The notes under the pieces: generated by a model
Told to the model about the DNA's origin: nothing
The model's database searches: none
What the model saw: only the letters and a program-made list of their open reading frames with translations
Shown: one piece after another, positions 55,733 through 64,000 of the stretch
Layout: each line of letters starts with the position of its first letter
How positions within the stretch are numbered: the stretch's first letter is position 1
Position numbers and translations under genes: made by a program
Source of the DNA: Bin80 sp964503085
GTDB taxonomy: Bacteria > Bacteroidota > Rhodothermia > Rhodothermales > Bin80
NCBI GenBank assembly: GCA_964503085.1
Contig: CAZCYQ010000008.1
Location: 24,333-88,332, forward strand
DNA: 64,000 bases
Reading direction: 5' to 3'

Positions 55733-57326
55733 ATTATTCGACACCACACTTCGTGATGGTACACAAGGCGAGCATGTAACGTTATCGGTCACTGACAAAG
55801 TCCGGATAGCGCATAGACTGGATGCTTTTGGTATCGGCATCATTGAGGGGGGCTGGCCTGGATCAAACCCGAAAGATCAGGAGTTCTTTGAGCTGGTCAG
55901 AAAGGAGAATTGGCAGCAGGCAAGTATTTGTGCCTTTGGATCAACCCGCCATCCCCGGAACGCCCCAGATCAGGATCCCAATTTACGGGCAATGATAGAG
56001 GCGGAAACAGATACGGTATCCATATTTGGGAAGAGTTGGCTTTTGCATGTGCGGCATGCACTCAATGTGTCGCCGGACGAAAACCTGGACATGATTTTTG
56101 GATCAGTGGAATGGTTAGCATTACATGACCGTCGGGTGATTTATGATGCAGAACATTTTTTTGACGGTTACAAGGATGATCCCGAATATGCATTAACCAC
56201 ACTCAACGCCGCTTTGGTAGCAGGTGCAGATGTTCTGGCCTTATGCGACACGAACGGGGGTACCATGCCGACAGAGATTCAGCGAATCACTGAGCAGGTA
56301 TGCTCAAAGATTGATAGTTGCGTAATAGGCATCCATGCACACAACGACAGTGGCCTTGGAACAGCAAATACTATTGCTGCCGTGGAGGCGGGGGCACGCC
56401 ATGTTCAGGGTACGATCAATGGGATTGGTGAGCGCACCGGGAACGCGGATCTGTGCACCGTTATAGCCTGTCTTCAGCATAAGCTGGGCTATACTTGTAT
56501 TTCTGAGGAGCAATCGTCTTCACTAGCAGATCTCAGCCAGTTTGTTTACGAGATATGCAATATGCTACCGATTGACCGTGCTCCGTTTGTCGGTCGTAGT
56601 GCCTTTGCACACAAGGGAGGCATTCATGTGTCTGCAGTCATGAAGGAACCGCGTGCGTATGAGCATATGGATCCTGAACTTGTAGGAAACAAGCGACGCG
56701 TGCTGGTTTCGGACCTATCGGGTCAGTCAAACGTGCGCTACAAGGCACAGGAATTAGGCATATCACTTGATAAGCGTGATGAAGCCCGACTTGCGGTCCA
56801 GCGCATTAAGGAGCTTGAGCACCTCGGGTATGAATTTCAGGGGGCGGAAGCATCTTTTGAATTACTCTTGCGCACGATACGAGGCGAGAATACGGAGATG
56901 TTCAAACTGGATCGTCTGCGCGTACATAGTGAGCAAAATGAGCATGGATCTGAGTGGTCCGAGGCCACGGTCGCCATTTTTGTCGGCGAGCATCGGGAGC
57001 TTGCAGTGAGTGAGGGAGTCGGTCCAGTGGACGCTTTATCCAATGCTCTCAAAAAAGCGCTTTGTCGTTTTTATCCCCGCTTGGAATCCGTACGGCTTGC
57101 AGACTACAAAGTACGTGTCCTCAGACCTGAAGACGCAACGGCAGCCTCGGTGCGCGTTTTGATTGAGCACCATGATACTAGTGGCGAAGCAATTTGGCAC
57201 ACGGTAGGAGTTTCGCCCAACATATTGGAAGCCAGTTGGCAGGCGCTGACTGATGGTGTGCGCTATTATCTTCTGAATTCTCAACCTGCTCAGGTTTTGG
57301 AAGCAGCAGAAGCAGAGCAATACTAA
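55719..57326 (+). CDS. cimA: (R)-citramalate synthase
   Basis: Condenses pyruvate with acetyl-CoA to citramalate, the entry to 2-ketobutyrate and isoleucine without threonine. The 535-residue protein is an HMGL-like enzyme with FDTTLRDGTQGEHVTLS and EGGWPGSNPKD, both typical of CimA rather than LeuA. The metal-binding IHAHNDSGLGTAN and TINGIGERTGNADLCTVI follow, and a C-terminal LeuA dimer domain ends it. It is the last gene of the operon, and the upstream leuBCD can convert its product. No threonine deaminase gene is in the window. Confidence 0.93.
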   Translation: MKEIELFDTTLRDGTQGEHVTLSVTDKVRIAHRLDAFGIGIIEGGWPGSNPKDQEFFELVRKENWQQASICAFGSTRHPRNAPDQDPNLRAMIEAETDTVSIFGKSWLLHVRHALNVSPDENLDMIFGSVEWLALHDRRVIYDAEHFFDGYKDDPEYALTTLNAALVAGADVLALCDTNGGTMPTEIQRITEQVCSKIDSCVIGIHAHNDSGLGTANTIAAVEAGARHVQGTINGIGERTGNADLCTVIACLQHKLGYTCISEEQSSSLADLSQFVYEICNMLPIDRAPFVGRSAFAHKGGIHVSAVMKEPRAYEHMDPELVGNKRRVLVSDLSGQSNVRYKAQELGISLDKRDEARLAVQRIKELEHLGYEFQGAEASFELLLRTIRGENTEMFKLDRLRVHSEQNEHGSEWSEATVAIFVGEHRELAVSEGVGPVDALSNALKKALCRFYPRLESVRLADYKVRVLRPEDATAASVRVLIEHHDTSGEAIWHTVGVSPNILEASWQALTDGVRYYLLNSQPAQVLEAAEAEQY

Positions 57327-57354
57327 ACATCGCGGATTGGGGACGAGCGCCGCT

Positions 57355-57366
57355 CTGCATGCAGAA
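57355..57366. repeat. Perfect 12-bp palindrome between convergent operons
   Basis: TCTGCATGCAGA lies in the 112-base gap between the end of cimA and the end of argE. It is self-complementary over all 12 bases. Another GCATGC occurs 20 bases on. It could be a bidirectional terminator element, although no T tract is next to it. Confidence 0.35.
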
Positions 57367-57438
57367 ACGCGTTGAGGGTGCATGCGCCTCTTCGGTCGTT
57401 GCCCCACCTCGGAGGATCGACCTGTAGAACGGGGATAG

Positions 57439-58521
57439 TTAAGCCCGGTAGCAATGTTCAAAATATCCCTTTACAGCAGATTTATAGAAATCAACTGCCC
57501 GCAAGACTTCCGATTTTTCCACGCATTCCTCTGCGGTATGGGATAGCTCACTTTGGCCGGGACCAATCTTTACAGTGGGAACATCTTTTAGAAAGATCCA
57601 GTCGCTCGCGGTCGGGGATCCCATGGGTTCAATTCCGGGCAAAGCCTCCAAGCAGGCATCTACAATGCTCTCATTGGTCTCGGTGGAAACCGGTACGATG
57701 CGATCACTGTGAACGGTCACTTCTGACGTAATAGCTGCTCTGATTTGGGCAACAATCTCTTCGTGTGTGTAGGACGGAGTACTTCGAATATCCAGATAGA
57801 TTGTACACTGGTCGGGAATAACATTACGAGCCGTTCCTCCGTGTATAGTGGTGACGTTCAGACTGGTTGGCCCCAGGATAGGATGAATTCGCTCGAACGT
57901 GAGCTCAGACAAATGTTGAATGTCTGCCACCATCTTTAGAATAGCGTTTTCTCCAAGGGCATGACGAGCAGCATGTGCACTTTTTCCCTTAGCATCAAGT
58001 CGCAATATGAGTAGCCCCTTTTGTGCAATGGTGGGTATCAAGCTGGTTGGCTCGCCAATTAATGCAGCCTGAGGGCGAGGTAGGTGTTTCTTCAATAGTT
58101 TTCTCAACCCATTATTTTCATAATCGGTCTCCTCACATTCAGTCAAAGCAACAATTACTTGCCCATTTTCCGGTTGCCAATTTTCAGCTGCCAACTCTAG
58201 CAAAGCAGAAGTCATGGCGGCCCCCGATGCCTTAGCATCAGACGCCCCTCTGCCATAGATTCGGCCATTCACCTCGGCAGCATCGAATGGAGGGTAAGGG
58301 TGTCCAGAGGATGGGGGGACCACATCAAGGTGGGATGCCAGGAGCAGCTTGTTTGGTCCAGCCCCTATCCAAAAATAAAGGCTGTTACCAACCCGTCGGG
58401 TTTGAATGCCTGCGGCATCTACATAGGATTGCATGTAAGCGCAAATCCTATCTTCTTCTCCACTCAATGATGGGAATCTAATCATTGAGATCAGCAGGTT
58501 CAGCACATTCCTTTCACTCAT
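57439..58521 (-). CDS. argE: N-acyl-ornithine deacylase (M20 family, ArgE-like)
   Basis: Removes the acyl group from N-acyl-ornithine or N-acyl-citrulline. 360 residues from the ATG at 58521, which is two bases after the argB stop; a longer frame to 58587 runs into argB. The M20 metal ligands are in ASHLDVVP, GRGASDAKASG and LTECEETDYENNG, and the late SHTAEECVE region supplies the last His. In Bacteroidota the ArgE homologue acts after ArgF', deacylating acyl-citrulline. Last gene of the arginine operon. Confidence 0.88.
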   Translation of the reverse strand: MSERNVLNLLISMIRFPSLSGEEDRICAYMQSYVDAAGIQTRRVGNSLYFWIGAGPNKLLLASHLDVVPPSSGHPYPPFDAAEVNGRIYGRGASDAKASGAAMTSALLELAAENWQPENGQVIVALTECEETDYENNGLRKLLKKHLPRPQAALIGEPTSLIPTIAQKGLLILRLDAKGKSAHAARHALGENAILKMVADIQHLSELTFERIHPILGPTSLNVTTIHGGTARNVIPDQCTIYLDIRSTPSYTHEEIVAQIRAAITSEVTVHSDRIVPVSTETNESIVDACLEALPGIEPMGSPTASDWIFLKDVPTVKIGPGQSELSHTAEECVEKSEVLRAVDFYKSAVKGYFEHCYRA

Positions 58522-58523
58522 AG

Positions 58524-59297
58524 TCAACCTGAGAGGACTGAAGTTGCATTCTGTTTTTGTAGTAAGTCGTCTGCTCCGAGTATCCATACACTGGGAACGC
58601 CCGAAGCAAGCGCTTCACGCGCGATTCTTAGTTTTACCAGCATTCCTCCAGTGATCCAACCTTGGTCAATACCTACGGATTCGTCGGTAGGTGCACACGT
58701 TCGTATTAATGATTCTGGATCGGCGGGGTCTTGCAGTACTCCTCCGGTATCTGTTACAAGCAATAACTCCTCCGCTTGTGTGGCTATAGCGAGGGCACCC
58801 GCCACGGTATCCGCATTGATATTGTATCGTTGGCCAGTTGTATCAACGCCGAGTGGGGCTATGATCGGAATGAATCCAGCATCGGATACGGCTTCAATCA
58901 GGGTTGTGTCTATTGAAACTATTTCGCCTACCCATCCAAAGTCGACCAATTCATCATTGATCAGCCATGGTTCACGCCTGCGAGCATTTAGTATAGGGCC
59001 ATCCACTCCGCTGAGCCCAACTGCTTTGAGGTCACGAGCATTAGCCTGTGCAACTAGCCGTACATTTATGGCGCCCCGCATAGTCCACTCAGCAATACTT
59101 AGGTCTAGGTCCCCGGTTACCCGCCGTCCGTTAATAATCCGAGGTGTATGTCCCAAGCGGTTTGCTAGGCTAGAAGATTGTACACCGCCTCCGTGGATAA
59201 TGATGGGCGGAGACTTAATCAGTTTGAGCTGATCCCAAAAGAGATCCAGGTTATCGAGTATACCGCCACCAATTTTGATGATGACTGGCGCTCTCAT
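58524..59297 (-). CDS. argB: N-acyl-glutamate kinase
   Basis: Phosphorylates the side chain of N-acetyl- (or N-succinyl-) glutamate, step two of arginine synthesis. The 257-residue protein has the amino-acid kinase fold: VIIKIGGGILDN, IIIHGGGVQSSSLANRLG with the P-loop-like Gly region, NADTVAGALAIA and TDTGGVLQDP. No long N-terminal helix of the arginine-inhibited type is seen, so it may be arginine-insensitive. It overlaps argF' by four bases (ATGA) and ends two bases before argE. Confidence 0.93.
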   Translation of the reverse strand: MRAPVIIKIGGGILDNLDLFWDQLKLIKSPPIIIHGGGVQSSSLANRLGHTPRIINGRRVTGDLDLSIAEWTMRGAINVRLVAQANARDLKAVGLSGVDGPILNARRREPWLINDELVDFGWVGEIVSIDTTLIEAVSDAGFIPIIAPLGVDTTGQRYNINADTVAGALAIATQAEELLLVTDTGGVLQDPADPESLIRTCAPTDESVGIDQGWITGGMLVKLRIAREALASGVPSVWILGADDLLQKQNATSVLSG

Positions 59298-60316
59298 AGC
59301 AGTTTCCAGGCTCGTTCCAGGATGGCCATCTGTGCGTGCAGCCTAAATTCTGCCTGCAGCAAATGAATCGCCTGTGAACTATTAAGTACTGCATCATCAA
59401 CTACAACCCCACGCCGTGCAGGCAAACAATGCATAAAAATAGCTTTTCCGAGATGGCGTTTACGTATTCGCCAGTTCTGGTGCTGATTCCTTAATACAGC
59501 TTCTGCGTCGGGGTTATCATACCTCATGTTACCACTCCAGGCTTTTGCATATATCACATCAGCACCTTCGCAGGCGTCATCTTGATCGTCTGTATGGGTG
59601 ATTGGCATTCCGTGCTGCGATGCATACGAGTTGGCAAGATTCATGATCTCAGGAGTCAGTTCGAATCCTTTTGGTCGTGCAACGGTCACTTGCATACCTA
59701 GTCGGGCTGCCATCAAAAGGGCGGAATTAGGGACGGCTTGAGGTAATGCACGGGGATGCCAGGCCCATGAAAGGACCAGGCGTCGACCCTTCACCTCATC
59801 CCGGAAGTGTTCGTGAATGGTCGCAGCATCTGCCAGGGCTTGGCAGGGGTGATAGAGCGCGGATTCCAGGTTGATTACCGGGACGGTAGCGGCCTCCAGA
59901 ATTTTCTTGAAACGTGACTCACTCTGATCAAGTGCGTAATCTGTCCCTGTGGCAAACAGACGTACCCCTAGGGCATCATAGTAGCGTGACAGTACACCGA
60001 TCGCCTCTCTTATATGCTCAGCAGCCTGACCGTCCATACGGACGCCATCCCTCCATTCCATGCCCCATACACCAGATCCTGGGATAATGGTTGAAGCATG
60101 AGCGCCAAGCCGAGCAGCAGCCACCTCCATGGAAGTGCGTGTACGAAGTGAAGAGTTGAAAAATACCAGACCGATACTTCGAAAAGCATCTGGCCTTGGT
60201 AGGGGGCTTGGATTCCGGTAGTGATATCTTGTACGACTCAACTGCTCGTACCATGTCGAATCACTTTCGACGTGCCAGTCAAACAGATGCTTCAGCTTGG
60301 GATCAGGTTTGTACAT
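59294..60316 (-). CDS. argF': N-acyl-ornithine transcarbamylase (ArgF')
   Basis: Carbamoylates N-acetyl- or N-succinyl-ornithine instead of ornithine. The 340-residue protein has the carbamoyl-phosphate loop NSSLRTRTS (residues 54-62), the MDGQAAEHI segment (94-102) characteristic of the acyl-ornithine subfamily, SWAWHPRALPQAVPNSALL and FMHCLPARRG. The specificity position known from Xanthomonas (Glu92, acetyl form) and Bacteroides (Pro90, succinyl form) is Ala99 here, so succinyl-ornithine is a real possibility. It overlaps argD by 14 bases and argB by four. Confidence 0.9.
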   Translation of the reverse strand: MYKPDPKLKHLFDWHVESDSTWYEQLSRTRYHYRNPSPLPRPDAFRSIGLVFFNSSLRTRTSMEVAAARLGAHASTIIPGSGVWGMEWRDGVRMDGQAAEHIREAIGVLSRYYDALGVRLFATGTDYALDQSESRFKKILEAATVPVINLESALYHPCQALADAATIHEHFRDEVKGRRLVLSWAWHPRALPQAVPNSALLMAARLGMQVTVARPKGFELTPEIMNLANSYASQHGMPITHTDDQDDACEGADVIYAKAWSGNMRYDNPDAEAVLRNQHQNWRIRKRHLGKAIFMHCLPARRGVVVDDAVLNSSQAIHLLQAEFRLHAQMAILERAWKLL

Positions 60317-61472
60317 CTTCTATTGCGTCTCTAAAAGCCTCGGCAAATTCGGCAATGTGTTTTTCATCAGCTATTAGCGGGGGCATGAGGCGTATCACGT
60401 TAGGGTCCGCACTGCCTCCAGCCAATACACCGCGTTCACGGAGAGCGGGCAAGATATTGCTCACTTTGGGTTTAATCCGTATACCAATCAGGCAACCGTG
60501 CCCTCGCATCTCCAATGCAAATGGTTGTACGGCGTCTGTGATGGCATCAAATATTTTTGGGGCGCGATCCATAAGACTATCCGTTCGAATAGTCTGGAGC
60601 GTGGCCTCCACTGCACTCATGGCAATCATTCCTCCTCCGAATGTGGACCCCTGATCACCATATTGAACTTCATCCGAAAGAGTCTTGCTCAACAATGTCG
60701 CGCCCACTGGGATACCGGATCCCAAACTCTTGGCGAGTGTGATCATATCCGGTACAATTCCGAATTGCTCACTTATACTGAATGTGCCCGTACGCCCAAC
60801 ACCAGTCTGCACTTCATCAAATATCAGCAGCGTACTGGTGCTGTCACACAGTTTACGCAGTGCCCGGAAATATTCGTCAGGAGCACCCACCATGCCTGCA
60901 ATACTCTGAACAGGTTCAATGAGCACAGCTGCTATATCGTTGTTGTGGGTCAAAAAAGATTCCGCAGCAGCCAGATCTCCAAAGGGGAGAAAATGGGAAT
61001 TAGCAAGAACCTTCTTGAAAGGAGCCCGGTAACCTGGATTCCAGGTAGTAGCCAAGCTTCCAAGGGTGCGCCCGTGGAAGGCACCAACCATAGAAACTAT
61101 TTTGCTGCGACCGGTGGATTTGCGGGCGATCTTCAATGCCGTTTCGATTGCCTCCGTACCGGAGTTGCAAAAGAAAATCCGCTTTAGCGGAGCCATTTCT
61201 GCAACGAGCCTGGCTGCGCGTGCGCGAACATCGTTATAGACAACGTTTGAATAGAAAAGCAGTTGTTCGCTCTGTTGTTGAATCGCGTCAACTACGCGAG
61301 GCGGACAATGGCCGAGCGGCGTTACGCAGTGACCGCCGTAGAAATCCAGATACCGCTTTCCATCACTATCCCATACATAGCACCCTTTACCGCGTACGAG
61401 AGCGACGGGCATCTTCTTGTAGGTCGGGATGAGAAATGTATCCTCATCGCGTAAAATTGCTTGTGTATTCAC
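60303..61472 (-). CDS. argD: N-acyl-ornithine aminotransferase
   Basis: PLP-dependent class III aminotransferase turning N-acyl-glutamate semialdehyde into N-acyl-ornithine. About 389 residues from the GTG at 61472, which starts five bases after the argC stop; a TTG at 61514 would overlap argC by 37 bases. Motifs include FCNSGTEAIETALKIAR, FDEVQTGVGRTGTF and the PLP-lysine region LAKSLGSGIPVGA, with TFGGGMIAMSAVEATL. Its stop overlaps the argF' start by 14 bases. Confidence 0.93.
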   Translation of the reverse strand: MNTQAILRDEDTFLIPTYKKMPVALVRGKGCYVWDSDGKRYLDFYGGHCVTPLGHCPPRVVDAIQQQSEQLLFYSNVVYNDVRARAARLVAEMAPLKRIFFCNSGTEAIETALKIARKSTGRSKIVSMVGAFHGRTLGSLATTWNPGYRAPFKKVLANSHFLPFGDLAAAESFLTHNNDIAAVLIEPVQSIAGMVGAPDEYFRALRKLCDSTSTLLIFDEVQTGVGRTGTFSISEQFGIVPDMITLAKSLGSGIPVGATLLSKTLSDEVQYGDQGSTFGGGMIAMSAVEATLQTIRTDSLMDRAPKIFDAITDAVQPFALEMRGHGCLIGIRIKPKVSNILPALRERGVLAGGSADPNVIRLMPPLIADEKHIAEFAEAFRDAIEDVQT

Positions 61473-61477
61473 TGACT

Positions 61478-62473
61478 TTAGGCTTCCGGCACGAGGCCCG
61501 TTTTGATTGGCCAATCCATTAACAGGTTCATATTCTGTATCGCTTGAGACGCAGCACCTCGGAGCATATTATCGAGCGCAAATCCAATCACGAGATGCTC
61601 TCCACGCATGACCCATCCTATATCGCAGTAAGGTGATCCAACGACATATCGCAATTCTGGAAGTACGTCTGGCCAAAGTCGAATGAGACTATGAGCTCCA
61701 TAGACCTCTTTGAACCATTGCGCGATCTCAGCTCTTGCTGCGGGTGCTTTTAGCTGCACAGTACCCCAAATTCCCCGTGTCCAGGGCCCAGAGACGGGTA
61801 CCATTGCTAAGGATATACCAGGGTTCAAAAACTGGGAAATTTCAAACAAATGTTGATGATTCAGCACCTTGTAGGCACGGACATTGCCATCCCTGTCAGG
61901 GAAATGAGTTGTTGGCTTAGGACGAATACCTGACCCGGAGGCCCCTGTAATGGCCGTGATTGAAGCATTAACCTCTTTGCAATTCAGATGCAAGGGCCAG
62001 ACGGACAGGAGCATTCCGGTTGAAAAACAACCTGGATTTGCAATATAACGTGTAGGGTAGGGGGCAAAGATTTCGGGTTGTCCATACGAAAATTTCCGTA
62101 TTAGTTCGGGTACCGGGTGTTCTACCTTGAATAAGGATTCATAGGTATCTACATCCGAGAACCTGAAGTCAGAACTCATATCAATGATATCACCAGTATA
62201 TCCTTCGTCGAGTAGGTCCTTAACATTTGCAGCTCCTTTTCCATGCTCAGCAGCCACGAACACGACATCGAATGTGGTATGGTTGAGTTCTGTTGGGTCA
62301 ATGAAATGTAGACTATGCTGTCCTCGCAGCGCCGGATGCGGAGTATCCAGTGGGGCTCCAGCGTAGGTCCGGCTGGTCACGCAAGCAAGTGATGCATGAG
62401 GATGTTTAAGAAGCAGGTGGATCAACTCACGGCCGACATACCCACCACCATGCAAGATAGCTACACGTATCAT
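61478..62473 (-). CDS. argC: N-acyl-gamma-glutamyl-phosphate reductase
   Basis: NADPH-dependent reduction of N-acyl-glutamyl phosphate to the semialdehyde, step three. The 331-residue protein has the Rossmann motif AILHGGGYVGRELIHLLL, the catalytic Cys149 in NPGCFSTGMLL and the later GASGSGIRPKPTTHF segment. It overlaps argG by four bases (ATGA). argJ/argA and argH are not in the window. Confidence 0.95.
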   Translation of the reverse strand: MIRVAILHGGGYVGRELIHLLLKHPHASLACVTSRTYAGAPLDTPHPALRGQHSLHFIDPTELNHTTFDVVFVAAEHGKGAANVKDLLDEGYTGDIIDMSSDFRFSDVDTYESLFKVEHPVPELIRKFSYGQPEIFAPYPTRYIANPGCFSTGMLLSVWPLHLNCKEVNASITAITGASGSGIRPKPTTHFPDRDGNVRAYKVLNHQHLFEISQFLNPGISLAMVPVSGPWTRGIWGTVQLKAPAARAEIAQWFKEVYGAHSLIRLWPDVLPELRYVVGSPYCDIGWVMRGEHLVIGFALDNMLRGAASQAIQNMNLLMDWPIKTGLVPEA

Positions 62474-63660
62474 TGTTTCGAGCGTGCCTTGTGTGCCAGG
62501 TAGGCCTGGAGCCCGTGGAGCATGCAGAAGCTTCGAGCATCGCTTCCATCCCAGAGAGCGGCCTCTTCGCCATAGGTTGCAACTCCGGTATCAAACATTG
62601 AGTACGGGCTCTTGCAGCCCTGCACGGCAATCGTCCCCTTACAAAGGCGTACGAGCACAGAACCCGTTACGACGTGCTGAGAAGATACCAGGAAGGCCTC
62701 GATGTCTCGCATGACGGGATCAAAATGTTGCCCTTCGTGGAGCAGCATCCCATAAAAATCGCTCAGTTGATCTTTATGGTAGCGCTGCCATTTAGTGAGC
62801 ACTAGTTTTTCCAGTTCTCTGTGCGCAGTAACCAAGATGAGTGGAGCAGGGGCTTCAAAACCTATTCGTCCCTTAAGTCCCAGGATGGTGTCTCCCACAT
62901 GAATATCTCGGCCGATTCCGTGATTTGCACCAATAGCAGCAAGTTCAGTGATTAATCGAACAGGATCCATAGCATTTCCATCAAGTGCCGTGGGTAATCC
63001 CTCTTCAAATTGAATATTTAATACAATTCCTGGATTTGGGGCATTGCTTGGAGGCACAGTATTCGGATATGCTTCATCCGGGAGTGGTTCAATCGTATCA
63101 AGAGTTTCTTGGCCGCCGATAGTTGTTCCCCAAAGCCCATCATTGATTGAATACTGTGTGGTTTTATCAGGTACTGAGAAACCACGTTCGCGCAGAAACG
63201 CAGAAGTGTACTGTCGGGTGAGGCCTTCATCACGAATTGGTGTGATTAGATCCATATCATCGGCCAGTAATTGAATCACAGAGTCAAACCTGAATTGGTC
63301 ATTACCGGCCCCAGTTGAGCCATGCGCAATTGCACGCGCTCCGACCTCACGGGCGACCCTGACAACCTCCCGGGCCTGCACGACACGTTCCGCGCCAACA
63401 CAGAGCGGATAGACGCCCCCGCGCAAGACATTGCCCATGATCAGGAATTTCAGATGATCCTCATATAGGGCCGTGCGGGCATCAATGTGAAAATGCTCTT
63501 TTGCTCCCAATTCGCTCGAACGGGCCTGGAGGGCTTCTTTTTCCACAGAGGCACCGGTATCCACAGTTACTGTGAATACGTCTTCAGTATATTTTTCACG
63601 CAGGTATGGCACACAAAAAGATGTGTCCAGCCCGCCACTGAATGCCAGCACGATAGCCAT
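62470..63660 (-). CDS. argG: Argininosuccinate synthase
   Basis: Joins citrulline to aspartate with ATP. The protein is 396 residues from the ATG at 63660; a TTG three codons upstream is less likely. It shows the PP-loop AFSGGLDTS, the region RVAREVGARAIAHGSTGAGNDQFRFD and the ligand segment QYSINDGLWG. First gene of a six-gene arginine operon, argG-argC-argD-argF'-argB-argE. A weak GGGTAAG site precedes the ATG. Confidence 0.95.
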   Translation of the reverse strand: MAIVLAFSGGLDTSFCVPYLREKYTEDVFTVTVDTGASVEKEALQARSSELGAKEHFHIDARTALYEDHLKFLIMGNVLRGGVYPLCVGAERVVQAREVVRVAREVGARAIAHGSTGAGNDQFRFDSVIQLLADDMDLITPIRDEGLTRQYTSAFLRERGFSVPDKTTQYSINDGLWGTTIGGQETLDTIEPLPDEAYPNTVPPSNAPNPGIVLNIQFEEGLPTALDGNAMDPVRLITELAAIGANHGIGRDIHVGDTILGLKGRIGFEAPAPLILVTAHRELEKLVLTKWQRYHKDQLSDFYGMLLHEGQHFDPVMRDIEAFLVSSQHVVTGSVLVRLCKGTIAVQGCKSPYSMFDTGVATYGEEAALWDGSDARSFCMLHGLQAYLAHKARSKQ

Positions 63661-64000
63661 CTTACCCAATTATGGAACAATCGCCTTTCAACGCATGCAT
63701 GCAATCTTGGATCACGGAATTAATCTATCGCGCCAGGGAAGGTGGGTTTTTGCTTGCAAGAATTGGGGAATGGAGCAGAAGAGCCAGTTCTTATGACTGA
63801 GATATTAATTTCAAGATGGATGGCTTTTTTGAATAGGTCCTGACAGTTTTACGTGACATAGGATGGTTGTATTTGCCATTGGTGTCCGGGATTGGCATAG
63901 ATGCGCGGAGAGGAGTGCTCACGTTGGCGACTCCGGGGGCTCGGAAATTAAGGAAGGTCTGATCAACGCGATGTTATTTGCAAATCCAGTCCAGAATGGG
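63661..64000. other. Upstream region of the arginine operon
   Basis: About 340 bases with no supported gene up to the window edge. It should contain the argG promoter on the minus strand, and a palindromic GCATGCATGC lies 33-42 bases before the argG start (63693-63702). A plus-strand open frame from an ATG at 63863 stays open to the edge (46 codons), but I do not recognise its product. Confidence 0.4.

Noticed and set aside
55719..57326. Second leuA
   Set aside because: DGTQGEHVTLS and EGGWPGSNPKD are CimA-type, distinct from the LeuA encoded earlier in the operon.
59294..60316. Ornithine carbamoyltransferase (argF) label
   Set aside because: The MDG-x-x-EH segment and the SWAWHPRALPQAVPNS loop mark the acyl-ornithine branch.
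63863..64000. Plus-strand open frame running off the window edge
   Set aside because: Only 46 codons, no recognisable motif and no clear ribosome site.

Overview
The window reads as ordinary chromosome from a Gram-negative member of the Bacteroidota/Rhodothermota/Balneolota group, most likely a Rhodothermales-like bacterium. The strongest clues are PorU and PorV of the type IX secretion system (T9SS) next to proteins with C-terminal T9SS sorting domains, an N-acyl-ornithine transcarbamylase (ArgF') in place of a normal OTC, a DUF5683 protein, many outer-membrane barrels and a LolD ATPase. Base composition is close to half G+C in most genes. Placement is inference; no 16S gene is present.

Layout. 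1-2706 (minus): end of a family 2 glycosyltransferase, pgk and gap. 2923-6975 (plus): a membrane TPR protein, an NtrC-type regulator, an outer-membrane protein and LolD in one tight run. 6976-7537 is a non-coding scar with a possible permease remnant, followed by a GC-rich TlpA-like lipoprotein gene. Then come nadA, an outer-membrane barrel (minus), a LON-domain protein and an MBL-fold hydrolase.

13078-26112 is a co-oriented secretion/envelope block: PorU sortase, PorV, an M6-peptidase-like T9SS protein that has lost its zinc motif, a zinc peptidase/beta-propeller/barrel fusion, a thioredoxin-fold membrane protein and a DUF5683 protein. After a dicarboxylate symporter and an antisense tRNA-Arg(CCG) there is a housekeeping run: CPBP protease, cdsA, a small membrane protein, mutL, tilS and hpt. 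A serine hydrolase, a Tat-exported sugar-isomerase-like protein, an HD hydrolase (minus), a deacetylase-like protein, mutS, purD and a beta-propeller protein follow. 43919-47320 is a secreted subtilisin-like protease with about eleven leucine-rich repeats.

47694-57326 is a complete-looking branched-chain amino-acid operon, ilvB-ilvN-ilvC-leuB-leuA-leuC-leuD-cimA. It makes leucine and, through citramalate, probably isoleucine from pyruvate. ilvD, ilvA and an aminotransferase are not in the window. It converges on a minus-strand arginine operon, argG-argC-argD-argF'-argB-argE, which runs from N-acyl-glutamate through ornithine and also includes argininosuccinate synthesis. The amino acid at the known specificity position of ArgF' raises the possibility of succinylated intermediates.

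The most interesting points are the pseudo-peptidase in the T9SS block, the peptidase-propeller-barrel fusion, a MutL without its nuclease motifs, the ArgF' specificity residue and the tandem-repeat protease. I did not see a CRISPR array, a prophage, an intact insertion sequence or a defence island.
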